Assembly (NCBI GenBank): GCA_900556185.1 | Contig: USNN01000029.1 | Span: 1 to 9,901 of the forward strand | DNA: 9,901 nt | Direction of reading: 5' to 3' | Source of the DNA: an uncultured Eubacteriales bacterium | Lineage (GTDB): Bacteria > Bacillota > Clostridia > Christensenellales > UBA1242 | Shown here: in pieces, positions 1-7,364 of the stretch | How the letters are laid out: each line of letters starts with the position of its first letter | Position numbering within the stretch: position 1 is the stretch's first letter | The notes under the pieces: model-generated | What the model was told of the DNA's origin: nothing | The model's database searches: none | What the model saw: only the letters and a program-made list of their open reading frames with translations | Made by a program: the position numbers and the translations under genes

Positions 1-297
1 TTAAAAGAAGTTATGCCAGACTTTTTTAAGTTCTGCGATGGTTGCGTTATGGTAAGTTACGTAATTGGGTTTGACTTTTCGTTTATTGAGTATTACGGCA
101 AAAAACTAGGCTATGCGTGGACGCACGAAACCGACGATGCTTTCGTTATGGCAAAAACCAAGTTAAAGGGCTTAAAAAACTACAAATTAGTAACGGTTGC
201 AAAGGCGTTAAACGTGCCACTAGAAACGGCTCACCGAGCGGTATTTGATGCAGTTGCTGCCGCTGAAGTAATGATAAAACTTTGCGAAAAATTTTAA
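1..297 (+). CDS. DnaQ/PolC-type DEDDh 3'-5' exonuclease, C-terminal part (5' end outside window)
   Basis: The reading frame is open from base 1, so the gene starts upstream of the window and only its last 98 residues are seen. They match the second half of a DEDDh exonuclease (epsilon/PolC proofreading type). The ExoII region reads SYVIGFDFSFI, with the metal-binding Asp at fragment residue 25. The ExoIII region reads HRAVFDAVAAAEV, with the general-base His78 and Asp83 five residues apart, as in the family. The usual HN before the ExoII GFD is replaced by YV. The protein stops about 15 residues after ExoIII, so nothing follows the nuclease fold. In B. subtilis the gene before rimP is polC, where the exonuclease lies inside the polymerase rather than at its end. 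This gene is therefore a stand-alone epsilon-like nuclease or the C-terminus of another fusion. Family assignment is sure; its partner polymerase and role are inferred. Confidence 0.8.
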   Translation, partial: LKEVMPDFFKFCDGCVMVSYVIGFDFSFIEYYGKKLGYAWTHETDDAFVMAKTKLKGLKNYKLVTVAKALNVPLETAHRAVFDAVAAAEVMIKLCEKF

Positions 298-304
298 AAA
301 ACTA

Positions 305-334
305 TTGCATTATATTTATATTAGGTGATATAAT
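305..334 (+). promoter_or_regulatory. candidate sigma-A promoter of the rimP-nusA operon
   Basis: A TTGCAT -35 box (305-310) is followed after 18 bp by a perfect TATAAT -10 box (329-334). TG sits at 326-327, giving an extended -10 TGATATAAT. Transcription would begin near 341, about 80 nt before rimP and upstream of the terminator hairpin at 359-395. The region is AT-rich, so chance matches are possible, but no other promoter candidate fits between the terminator and rimP. Confidence 0.6.
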
Positions 335-358
335 TATATTATAAATAAACTAATCTTT

Positions 359-395
359 GTTGAACGGCACAAAATGGTGTCGTTCAACTTTTTTT
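359..395 (+). terminator. intrinsic terminator/leader attenuator before rimP
   Basis: A 12-bp stem pairs 359-370 with 377-388, with one G-U wobble, a 6-nt loop (371-376) and an immediate run of seven T (389-395). It ends transcripts of the upstream exonuclease. Because it also lies downstream of the candidate promoter, it would act as an attenuator in the rimP-nusA leader. In B. subtilis a NusA-dependent leader terminator mediates NusA autoregulation of this operon. The same role here is inferred; no competing antiterminator helix was found. Confidence 0.85.
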
Positions 396-420
396 AGGGA
401 AATAATTTCAAGGAGAAAAT

Positions 421-885
421 ATGCAAACACTTTCAGTTAAAGATAATGTAATGCAATTTATTACACCAACTGTAGAGGCTTTAGGTTATGAACTTGTGGA
501 CGTTGAATACGCTAAAAAACAAAACGGAATGAACCTTACATTGTTTATAGATGGTCCAAACGGAGTAGACCTTGATGGGCTAGAAAAAGTGCATAAAGCA
601 GTGGATGTGGCACTAGATGAATTAGACCCAACCAATGGGCATAGTTACATTTTAAACTGCACATCTGTTGGCTTAGACCGACCACTTAAAACCGATAAGG
701 ACCTAAACCGTAATATCGGGCAACTTGTAGACGTTTCACTATATGCAAAACTAAATGGCAAAAAGGATTACACAGGAAACTTATTGGAGTTTACAGAAAG
801 CACTATAACCATAGAGCAACCAAAAGAAAATTTGACACTTGAAAGAAAACAAATATCAAAAATTACAAAACATATAGAATTTTAA
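421..885 (+). CDS. rimP: ribosome maturation factor RimP
   Basis: A 154-residue cytoplasmic protein needed for maturation of the 30S subunit; in E. coli RimP binds free 30S and helps the head domain assemble. The N-terminal domain (about 5-85) carries the family pattern GYELVDVEY (22-30), a strand LTLFIDGPNGVDLDG, and TSVGLDRPL (81-89), the RimP signature near the end of domain 1, where most members read SSPGLDRPL. The C-terminal SH3-like domain follows (about 90-154). Length matches the usual 150-160. The ATG is preceded by AGGAG at 411-415 with a 5-nt gap. It is the first gene of the operon, 15 bp before nusA, the conserved pairing in Bacillota and Proteobacteria. Expression is probably set by the promoter and terminator upstream. 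Confidence 0.95.
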   Translation: MQTLSVKDNVMQFITPTVEALGYELVDVEYAKKQNGMNLTLFIDGPNGVDLDGLEKVHKAVDVALDELDPTNGHSYILNCTSVGLDRPLKTDKDLNRNIGQLVDVSLYAKLNGKKDYTGNLLEFTESTITIEQPKENLTLERKQISKITKHIEF

Positions 886-900
886 TTAAGGAGTATAAAA

Positions 901-2076
901 ATGATTAACAAAGATTTTTTCTTGGCACTAGAAGACCTAGAAAATGAAAAAGGAATAAAGAAAGAAGATTTTATTTCTTGGCTAGAAACTGCACTAGTTT
1001 CTGCATACAAAAAGAATTTTGGAGAAGGCAAAGCAGTAACTGTTAAACTATTCCCAGATAAGCATACTATAAAAGTATATGCATACAAAACTGTAGTTGC
1101 TGATGTGGATATGATTCCAGGGGACGACACAATAATTTCACTAACCGATGCAAAGCAAATTAAAAAGACTGCTCACGTTGGTGATATCCTAAAAGAAGAA
1201 ATCACTCCAAAAGATTTTGGTAGAATTGCAGCAGGAACCGCAAAGCAAATTATTACTCAAAAATTAAGAGAAACCGAAAGAGGCATAGTTCATCAAGAAA
1301 TGAACGAAAAGTTAGACCAAATTACTACTGGTCTTATTAGAAGAATTGATGGTGATAACGTATACCTAGAACTAACAAGCACTCAAGTAGAAGGTGTGTT
1401 AACTCCACAAGACCAAATTCCTGGAGAAAAATATAACATTGGCGACCGAATTAAAGTTTTAATTAAAAGATTAAAAGAAACCGAAAAGGGTAGTCAAGCA
1501 ATTGTTTCTAGGTCTGCTCCTAACTTTGTTAAAAAGTTATTCGAGTTAGAAGTTCCAGAAATTGCAAGTGGCACCGTAGAAATTAAAAATATCGTTCGTG
1601 AAGCTGGTTACAGAACTAAAATGGCAGTTGCGTCAAAAGACCCTAACCTAGACCCACTTGGTGCGTGCGTTGGTAACAAGGGTATGAGAGTTAACTCAAT
1701 TGTTGCTGAATTAAATGGCGAAAAGATTGATATTATTGTTTGGTCTGACGACCCATTTGAATACATTGCACGTGCATTATCTCCAGCAAAAGTGTTAACA
1801 GTAGAAGTTAATGATGAAACTAAGTCTTCTAGAGCAATAGTTCCAGACGATAAACTAAGCCTAGCTATCGGCAAGAGTGGTCAAAACGTAAGGCTTGCTG
1901 CTAGACTTACTGGTTGGAAGATAGACGTTAAGAGCGTAACTCAAAGCGTAGAAAGCACTCCAGATGATGAAAATTCTATTTCAGATATGGACGCAAACAT
2001 TGTTAAAAACGACTTTAATAACCTAGATGGTATATTTGAAGATGTTAACCTAGACGCTATTAAAACCGAGGGCTAA
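901..2076 (+). CDS. nusA: transcription termination/antitermination factor NusA
   Basis: NusA binds RNA polymerase and nascent RNA to control pausing, intrinsic termination and antitermination. The 391 residues show the bacterial order: RNAP-binding N-terminal domain (1-125), S1 domain (about 135-203, ITTGLIRRIDGDNVYLEL), KH1 (about 230-300, with GxxG loop GNKG at 258-261) and KH2 (about 302-346, GKSG at 324-327). Residues 345-391 form a loose acidic tail rich in Asp, Glu and Asn, making the protein about 20 residues longer than B. subtilis NusA. The E. coli-type AR1/AR2 repeats are not recognisable. The ATG follows AAGGAG (888-893) with a 7-nt gap. Only 3 bp separate it from rnpM, so the two are probably translationally coupled. 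It may control its own operon through the leader terminator at 359-395. Confidence 0.97.
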   Translation: MINKDFFLALEDLENEKGIKKEDFISWLETALVSAYKKNFGEGKAVTVKLFPDKHTIKVYAYKTVVADVDMIPGDDTIISLTDAKQIKKTAHVGDILKEEITPKDFGRIAAGTAKQIITQKLRETERGIVHQEMNEKLDQITTGLIRRIDGDNVYLELTSTQVEGVLTPQDQIPGEKYNIGDRIKVLIKRLKETEKGSQAIVSRSAPNFVKKLFELEVPEIASGTVEIKNIVREAGYRTKMAVASKDPNLDPLGACVGNKGMRVNSIVAELNGEKIDIIVWSDDPFEYIARALSPAKVLTVEVNDETKSSRAIVPDDKLSLAIGKSGQNVRLAARLTGWKIDVKSVTQSVESTPDDENSISDMDANIVKNDFNNLDGIFEDVNLDAIKTEG

Positions 2077-2079
2077 TAT

Positions 2080-2334
2080 ATGAAAAAAGTTCCACAAAGA
2101 ATGTGCGTTGTGTGCAGAACTATGAAACCAAAGCAAGATTTAATTAGAGTTGTTTGCACTGACTCTGGCGAAATTGTTTTAGATGAAACTGGCAAAACCA
2201 GTGGTAGGGGTGCATACGTATGCAAAGCAGACTGCGTGAACCAACTAGAAAAACGAAAGGCTTTTGAAAGGGCAGTCGGCGGAAAATTATCTAATGAAGA
2301 ATTAGAAAAAATTAAAGGTAAAATAAATGGATAA
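2080..2334 (+). CDS. rnpM: RNase P modulator RnpM (YlxR family)
   Basis: An 84-residue YlxR-family protein. The B. subtilis member has been renamed RnpM because it binds the RNase P RNA and tunes its activity; other work on YlxR proposes nucleoid or regulatory roles. Family features are RMCVVCRTMKPKQDLIRVV (7-25), the basic signature SGRGAYVC (41-48) and a Lys/Arg-rich end. Four cysteines, C9/C12 and C48/C52, form two CxxC-like pairs that could hold a metal; as recalled, B. subtilis lacks C12, while many clostridial members have all four. The start is 3 bp after the nusA stop, with GAGGG at 2068-2072 inside nusA as ribosome binding site. The end overlaps rplGA by 8 bp. Family and position are certain; the RNase P role here is inferred from homology. 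Confidence 0.92.
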   Translation: MKKVPQRMCVVCRTMKPKQDLIRVVCTDSGEIVLDETGKTSGRGAYVCKADCVNQLEKRKAFERAVGGKLSNEELEKIKGKING

Positions 2335-2608
2335 AATAAGTACATTTATTGGATTTGCAATAAAAAGCAACAAAATAGTTAAGGGACTTGACGATTTAGA
2401 AAAAACTAAAAAGCGAGTGCAGTTGGTTTTATATACAACTGACCTTAACGAAAATAGCAAGCAAAAGTTAGATAAACTAACAAGTATAAAAAAGCTACAA
2501 ACAAAAGAAATAGACCCAAAACTTTTAACCGACATAAATATAATAGGGGTTAAAGTTTTAGGCGTAACAGATGTTAATTTGGCAAGTGCCATAAATAAAT
2601 TAAACTAA
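2327..2608 (+). CDS. rplGA: L7Ae-family K-turn RNA-binding protein (YlxQ/RplGA)
   Basis: A 93-residue L7Ae/L30e/S12e/Gadd45-fold protein. Bacterial YlxQ and YbxF proteins of this family bind kink-turn RNA; their cellular target is unsettled. The first helix and loop IGFAIKSNKIVKGLDDLEK (8-26) correspond to the RNA-contacting stretch, and VQLVLYTTDLNENSKQKLDKL (31-51) is the family's central strand and helix. It is a little shorter and more Lys/Asn-rich than the B. subtilis protein. The start overlaps the end of rnpM by 8 bp; AAAGG near 2314-2318 is the likely ribosome binding site, so translation is coupled to rnpM. Position between ylxR and infB is the standard Bacillota order and supports the call. 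Confidence 0.88.
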   Translation: MDKISTFIGFAIKSNKIVKGLDDLEKTKKRVQLVLYTTDLNENSKQKLDKLTSIKKLQTKEIDPKLLTDINIIGVKVLGVTDVNLASAINKLN

Positions 2609-2617
2609 CAAATTATT

Positions 2618-2622
2618 GGAGG
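2618..2622 (+). promoter_or_regulatory. ribosome binding site fixing the TTG start of infB
   Basis: GGAGG lies 8 nt before TTG 2631. The next in-frame ATG (2658-2660, residue 10) has no purine-rich site at a usable distance, so the TTG is the better start. Confidence 0.8.
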
Positions 2623-2630
2623 AATAGAAT

Positions 2631-5180
2631 TTGAATAACAAAATTCAAAATCAAGAAATGCAAAACAGTAAGGCAAAAGACTATATAGCCGAAACAACTG
2701 GTTTAAAGGGCAGTGCGGATAGCCTATTAAATATGGTTGTTAAATATGTGAAAGACTCAAAGGCAATAACCCAAAAGTTGCAAGCAACCAAAAAGCAAAT
2801 AAAGAACAAGAAAGACGAAGAAGCCCGTATAGCAAAAGAAAAAGAAAACGAAAGACTAATGCAAGAAAAGGCAAAACAAGAAGAACAGAAACAAATGGAA
2901 AAACAGGCACAAATGGTTAAAAACAATACAAAACCAGAAGCGAAGAAAGAATTTAAACAAACCCCAAGACCAGAATACGCAAACCGTAACCAAAACGGGT
3001 TTAAACCAAACAATGGGTTTAACAGAAACAATAATGGGGCAAATGGCAGTAATGTTAGAACTCGTCATTTTGATAATGCTGATGGCAGACCTCAATATGC
3101 TGGGCGTAACTTTAACCAAAACGGACCAAGACCTTTTGGCAGAGTTAATGACCCAAATAAACCAAATCAACCAAAATTTGCAGGCACAAAGCCACAAACT
3201 TCTTCTAAGCCAGAAAGTATGGTTGTTTCTAAAACCAATACAAAGTCTACTCAAAGCAAGAAAAAGGTTGAGCATAACGTAGAAGAAAAGAAGGGCTTAA
3301 ACCGTAAAGCATTAATGATGAAGGGCTTCGTGGTAGATGAGTCATTAGAAAACGAAGACGGCATAACAATGGGTTCAAGAAAGTTTAAGGGTAAGAAAAC
3401 AAAGCAAACCCAAACAGTGGTCGCTCCAGCAATAGACCATGCAGTTATAACCACCGACAACCTAACCGTTAAAATGCTTGCAGAAAAAATTGGTAAGCCA
3501 GTTGTAGAAATCATAAAGAAATTTATGATACTTGGCAATATGGTAAACATAAATAGCAATATAGATTTTGAATCCGCAGAACTTATTGCTAGCGAACTTG
3601 GCGTTACACTAGAAAAGAAAATAGAAAAGTCTTACGAAGAAAAATTAATTGATATAGCCGAAGAAGTTGACGATGAAAAAGACCTAGTTACAAGACCTCC
3701 AGTTGTAACAGTTTTAGGACATGTCGACCACGGTAAAACATCACTTCTAGACTACATTCGTGATACCCACGTTATAGCAGGCGAAGCAGGTGGAATTACC
3801 CAGCATATTGGTGCCTACACAATTGAAAAAGATGGGCATATGATAACCTTTATTGATACCCCAGGTCACGCTGCCTTTACTGCAATGCGTGAAAGAGGTG
3901 CAAAACTAACCGATATAGCAATTCTAGTGGTTGCAGCCGATGATGGTGTTATGCCTCAAACTATTGAAGCTATAAAACACATCCGTCAAGTTGGGGCTCC
4001 AATGATAGTCGCTATTAATAAAATAGATAAGCCAGAAGCAAACATAGACCGAATTAAGCAACAACTAACCGAAAATGGTGTTGTTCCAGAAGAATGGGGT
4101 GGCGATGCAATTTTAATTCCAATCTCTGCTAAAACTGGTCAAAACATAGATAAACTTCTTGAAATGATTTTATTTGTTGCTGAATATCAAAACCTAAAAG
4201 CAAATCCAAAGAGAAAGGCGGTTGGTTCGGTTATAGAAGCAAGACTAGATAAAGGCAAAGGTCCAGTTGCTACAATGCTTATTCAAAATGGTACTTTGCA
4301 TGTTGGCGACTTTATTATTGCAGGCACTTCTACTGGTAAGGTTAGAGCAATGTTTAACGAAAAAGGCAAAAACGTTAAGAGTGCTGGTCCATCGTATGCA
4401 GTATCTGTTTTAGGTTTGTCATCTACTCCAAACGCAGGCGACGAAATGTATTGCGTAGACGAAAAGATGAGTAAAAAGGTGTTAAGCGAAAGATTAATTC
4501 GTGAACAAAAAGAAAAAATCCAAGCGACCGACACATCACTTGAAAGCTTGCTTGGCAGAATGAAAGAAACCGAATACAAAAGCTATAACGTTATTATTAA
4601 AGGTGACGTTCAAGGCTCAGTTGAAGCACTAAAAGCAACCATCGGTGCAATTGAAAATGAAGAAGTTAAGGTAAGATGCATCCACGGTGGTGTAGGTGCA
4701 ATTAACGAAAACGATATTATGCTTGCAAGTGCATCTAAAGCATTAATATTAGCATTTAACGTTAAAACTGACTTTAAAGCAAAGGTTCTTGGCGAAAAGT
4801 ACAACGTGAACATTCAAAACTTTAAAATTATCTACGAAGCAGTAGACTATGTAACTAAAGCAATAAACGCTATGGTTGCTCCAAAATATAGAGAAGTTAT
4901 AACTGGCCACGCTGAAATTAGAATGATATTTAAAGCAAGCAAGGTCGGTGCTATTGCTGGCTCGTATATTTTAGATGGAAAACTATCTAAAAACGAAAAA
5001 GTAAGAATACTAAGAAAAAATAAAGAAATTTATTCTGGCAACATTGCATCTATCCAAAGAGAAAAAGACGAAGTTAAAGATATTTCTGCTGGCTTTGAAT
5101 GTGGTATTGTTATTTCTGGCTACTCTAGTTTTGAAGTTGGCGACGTGATTGAAGGTATAACCGAGGAGAGAATAAACTAA
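2631..5180 (+). CDS. infB: translation initiation factor IF-2
   Basis: IF2 is the GTPase that places fMet-tRNA on the 30S subunit and promotes 50S joining. Of 849 residues, the first 260 are low-complexity: a Lys/Glu/Gln coiled coil (about 48-100) and an Asn/Gly/Arg/Pro-rich linker (about 110-190). One IF2N-type domain follows (about 275-327). The G domain begins near 355 with G1 GHVDHGKT (363-370), G2 GGIT (387-390), G3 DTPGH (409-413), G4 NKID (463-466) and G5 SAK (499-501). Domain II (about 525-620), domain III (about 640-745) and the fMet-tRNA-binding C-terminal domain (about 750-849) are complete. No second IF2N is seen at the extreme N-terminus. Translation starts at TTG with GGAGG 8 nt upstream. 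The stop shares one base with the rbfA start (TAATG). Confidence 0.97.
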   Translation: MNNKIQNQEMQNSKAKDYIAETTGLKGSADSLLNMVVKYVKDSKAITQKLQATKKQIKNKKDEEARIAKEKENERLMQEKAKQEEQKQMEKQAQMVKNNTKPEAKKEFKQTPRPEYANRNQNGFKPNNGFNRNNNGANGSNVRTRHFDNADGRPQYAGRNFNQNGPRPFGRVNDPNKPNQPKFAGTKPQTSSKPESMVVSKTNTKSTQSKKKVEHNVEEKKGLNRKALMMKGFVVDESLENEDGITMGSRKFKGKKTKQTQTVVAPAIDHAVITTDNLTVKMLAEKIGKPVVEIIKKFMILGNMVNINSNIDFESAELIASELGVTLEKKIEKSYEEKLIDIAEEVDDEKDLVTRPPVVTVLGHVDHGKTSLLDYIRDTHVIAGEAGGITQHIGAYTIEKDGHMITFIDTPGHAAFTAMRERGAKLTDIAILVVAADDGVMPQTIEAIKHIRQVGAPMIVAINKIDKPEANIDRIKQQLTENGVVPEEWGGDAILIPISAKTGQNIDKLLEMILFVAEYQNLKANPKRKAVGSVIEARLDKGKGPVATMLIQNGTLHVGDFIIAGTSTGKVRAMFNEKGKNVKSAGPSYAVSVLGLSSTPNAGDEMYCVDEKMSKKVLSERLIREQKEKIQATDTSLESLLGRMKETEYKSYNVIIKGDVQGSVEALKATIGAIENEEVKVRCIHGGVGAINENDIMLASASKALILAFNVKTDFKAKVLGEKYNVNIQNFKIIYEAVDYVTKAINAMVAPKYREVITGHAEIRMIFKASKVGAIAGSYILDGKLSKNEKVRILRKNKEIYSGNIASIQREKDEVKDISAGFECGIVISGYSSFEVGDVIEGITEERIN

Positions 5181-5539
5181 TGGAAAGAAGACAATCTTTT
5201 CGTATGGATAAAGTTAATTCGGCTTTGCAACAAGAATTAAGCAAGGTTATTAACAACGAAATACGAAACCCAAAGTTAGATGGCTTGGTTATAACCGTAA
5301 CCGAGGTTCACACCGCTCCAGATTTTTCTAGTGCTAAGGTTTATATTAGCGTTTTAAATGGGTTATCTCACCAAGACGAAATTATTAAAGAACTAGCCGA
5401 GGCGGAAGGTTTTATAAAAAAACGAGTTGGCGAAGACTTATTCTTAAAGCGTATTCCTTCACTTAAATTTGTCTATGATGACAGCTTGGACCAAGGCGAT
5501 AAAATTATGCACCTACTTGAAAAAATACATAAAGATTAG
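5180..5539 (+). CDS. rbfA: 30S ribosome-binding factor RbfA
   Basis: RbfA is a small KH-fold protein that binds immature 30S subunits near 16S rRNA helix 1 and is released late in assembly, in some species with IF2 or GTPase help. The 119 residues carry the family landmarks: RMDKVNSALQQELSKVINNEIRNP (8-31), the strand VHTAPDFSSAKVYISVL (43-59), the kinked helix region around AEG (75-77) and RIPSLKFVYDDSLDQGDKIMHLL (91-113). Length is normal. The start codon overlaps the infB stop by one base (TAATG), with GAGGAG at 5163-5168 inside infB. YlxP, which separates infB and rbfA in B. subtilis, is missing here. With rimP at the other end of the operon it ties 30S assembly to IF2 synthesis. Confidence 0.95.
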   Translation: MERRQSFRMDKVNSALQQELSKVINNEIRNPKLDGLVITVTEVHTAPDFSSAKVYISVLNGLSHQDEIIKELAEAEGFIKKRVGEDLFLKRIPSLKFVYDDSLDQGDKIMHLLEKIHKD

Positions 5540-5547
5540 GGGGCTTA

Positions 5548-6513
5548 ATGAATTATAAAAAGAGTTTAGAGTTAATGCAAAAAGCAAAAAAAATTGGCAT
5601 CTTCACCCACGCAAATGTGGACGGAGATGCCCTAGGCTCGGCATTTGCTCTATATTATTACTTAACTGATTTGGGTAAAGATGTGGATGTTATTGCCGAC
5701 ACAACCATACCAAACCAGTTAAAATTTTTAAATTTAGAAAGTTTAATAAAGCAGAAATCTAATAAGTTTTATGACCTTGTTATTGCCACCGATTGCAATA
5801 CGGTGGATATGATGGGTATTAATAAACTTTCGTTTATGTCTAACACAAACACTATTCAATTTGACCATCATCCATTAAACCCAGATTTTGCTGGTGTTAA
5901 TAATGTAGATACAGCGACTTCTAGCGCAAGCGAAATTGTTGCAAGCTTCTTTTTAGAAAACAACATTAAAGTATCGGATAGAATAGCAGAACTTTTGATT
6001 ACAGGCATAATAACCGATTCTGGTGGGTTTAAATTTTCATGCACAACGACATCTACTATGGGTGTTGTGTATAAAATTTTAAATCAAACCAATATAAAAA
6101 TTTCTGACCTTATGTCTAGCATATTTGAAACCGAAACATTAGATAGTTTTGAAATGCAAAAGTATGCAATAAACCACACTGAGTTTTTGTTTGATAACAA
6201 GGCTTGTATAATTAAAATAGATAATAGTTTCTTTAGTACAACTGGTATAGACCCAAACGCTTGTAAGTTTTTAACAAGAATTGGAACTGAGATTGGTGGA
6301 GTTAATTTAGTGGCCCTAATTAGTGAGGTTCAACCAAATGTAAATAAGGTTTCGTTTAGGTCTAGAAATGGATATAGTGCCAGTAACTGTGCAAAAGTTT
6401 TTGGTGGTGGCGGGCACTTGGTTGCATCTGGGTGCAAAATATTTGGTTCATTTGACGATGCTGTAACTAGAATTATTAAGGCTATGGGAGATGAACTTAA
6501 ATGCAGGGAATAG
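5548..6513 (+). CDS. nrnA: DHH/DHHA1 phosphoesterase, NrnA-like oligoribonuclease/pAp phosphatase
   Basis: A 321-residue DHH-family hydrolase. Members degrade nanoRNA, and some hydrolyse pAp or linear and cyclic dinucleotides, using two Mn ions. All DHH motifs are present: HANVDGDALGS (21-31; His21, Asp25, Asp27), ATDCNT (80-85; Asp82), FDHHP (105-109) and ITDSGGF (155-161; Asp157). The C-terminal DHHA1 substrate domain shows FRSRNG (270-275) and the glycine-rich GGGGHLVASG (286-295). The ATG lies 8 bp after the rbfA stop behind AGGGGG (5538-5543). Its last 13 bases overlap truB. A DHH gene between rbfA and truB is common in Clostridia and many other bacteria but not in B. subtilis. Which substrate dominates cannot be told from sequence. 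Confidence 0.92.
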   Translation: MNYKKSLELMQKAKKIGIFTHANVDGDALGSAFALYYYLTDLGKDVDVIADTTIPNQLKFLNLESLIKQKSNKFYDLVIATDCNTVDMMGINKLSFMSNTNTIQFDHHPLNPDFAGVNNVDTATSSASEIVASFFLENNIKVSDRIAELLITGIITDSGGFKFSCTTTSTMGVVYKILNQTNIKISDLMSSIFETETLDSFEMQKYAINHTEFLFDNKACIIKIDNSFFSTTGIDPNACKFLTRIGTEIGGVNLVALISEVQPNVNKVSFRSRNGYSASNCAKVFGGGGHLVASGCKIFGSFDDAVTRIIKAMGDELKCRE

Positions 6514-7364
6514 TTATAGTTAACAAAGAAAGCGGTTGGACTTCGTTTGATGTGGTTAACAAACTAAAGCATATTTATAACACTAAAAAGGTGGGGCATT
6601 TAGGAACCCTAGACCCAATGGCAGAAGGTGTTTTGCCAGTAGCCGTCGGTAGAGCCACTAAACTATTTGATTATTACTTAAATAAAACCAAAACCTATAT
6701 AGCAAATATAAAGTTTGGCGTTTTAACGGATAGTTTAGACGCAACTGGTGCGGTTATAAAAACCGAAGACATAAATATAACCGAAGCAGAGTTTAAGAAA
6801 GCATTAAATAGTTTTGTGGGAAAAATTAGCCAAGTTCCACCAAGGGTAAGTGCAAAAAAGATTAATGGCAGACGGGCATATGACCTAGCCAGAAACAACA
6901 TAGAGTTTGAAATTAAGCCTAAAGATGTTACAATCTACGAGATTGAATATATATCAAAAGTTGCAGATAACGAATACCAATTTAAGGTAGTGTGTGAAGC
7001 GGGAACATATATAAGAAGTTTGTGTAGAGATATTGGCGAAAAACTAAACACCATTGCCACAATGACAAAACTTGTAAGAACCAAAGCAGGGGAATTTAGT
7101 ATAGAAAACGCACACACTATTAGCGAAATAGAGAGTAACAAAGAAGCGTTTTTATTGCCCCTAGAAAAAGTTTTAAATAATGAGCAAAAACTAGTTTTAA
7201 GTGTAGATAATTTGCCAGCACTAATAAATGGCAGGAAGCTTGTGGTTAATGAACCAGACAGTAAATTAGTTACTGTTTATTGTGGAGATATTTTATTTGG
7301 GCTTGGTAACATTCTTAACAAAAATCTTAAAATTTTAGTAAGATTATACGAAGGAGAAAATTAA
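6501..7364 (+). CDS. truB: tRNA pseudouridine(55) synthase TruB
   Basis: TruB converts U55 of the T-loop of nearly all tRNAs to pseudouridine and also acts as a tRNA chaperone. The 287 residues open with GIVIVNKESGWTSFDVV (3-19). The catalytic Asp38 is in GHLGTLDPMAEGVLP (32-46). Other motifs are KTY (64-66), TDSLDATG (76-83), QVPPRVSAKKINGRRAY (111-127), GTYIRSLCRDIG (168-179) and RTKAGEFS (193-200). The last 50 or so residues form a short PUA-like domain typical of Bacillota TruB. The start overlaps nrnA by 13 bp, with GGGAG at 6486-6490 ten bases upstream. Its stop shares a base with the next gene's ATG. ribF, which usually follows truB in Bacillota, is replaced by the endonuclease IV-like gene. 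Confidence 0.96.
   Translation: MQGIVIVNKESGWTSFDVVNKLKHIYNTKKVGHLGTLDPMAEGVLPVAVGRATKLFDYYLNKTKTYIANIKFGVLTDSLDATGAVIKTEDINITEAEFKKALNSFVGKISQVPPRVSAKKINGRRAYDLARNNIEFEIKPKDVTIYEIEYISKVADNEYQFKVVCEAGTYIRSLCRDIGEKLNTIATMTKLVRTKAGEFSIENAHTISEIESNKEAFLLPLEKVLNNEQKLVLSVDNLPALINGRKLVVNEPDSKLVTVYCGDILFGLGNILNKNLKILVRLYEGEN

Noticed and set aside
374..397. Seven-codon ATG frame inside the rimP leader hairpin, a possible leader peptide
   Set aside because: It has no ribosome binding site and its start lies in the hairpin loop and arm; the length is what chance allows.
2681..3559. Several minus-strand and +1 open frames of 89-139 codons across the first third of infB
   Set aside because: They lie opposite or out of frame with the low-complexity part of IF2, have no ribosome binding sites, and encode Phe/Cys/Ser-rich sequence that is the mirror of Lys/Gln/Asn codons.
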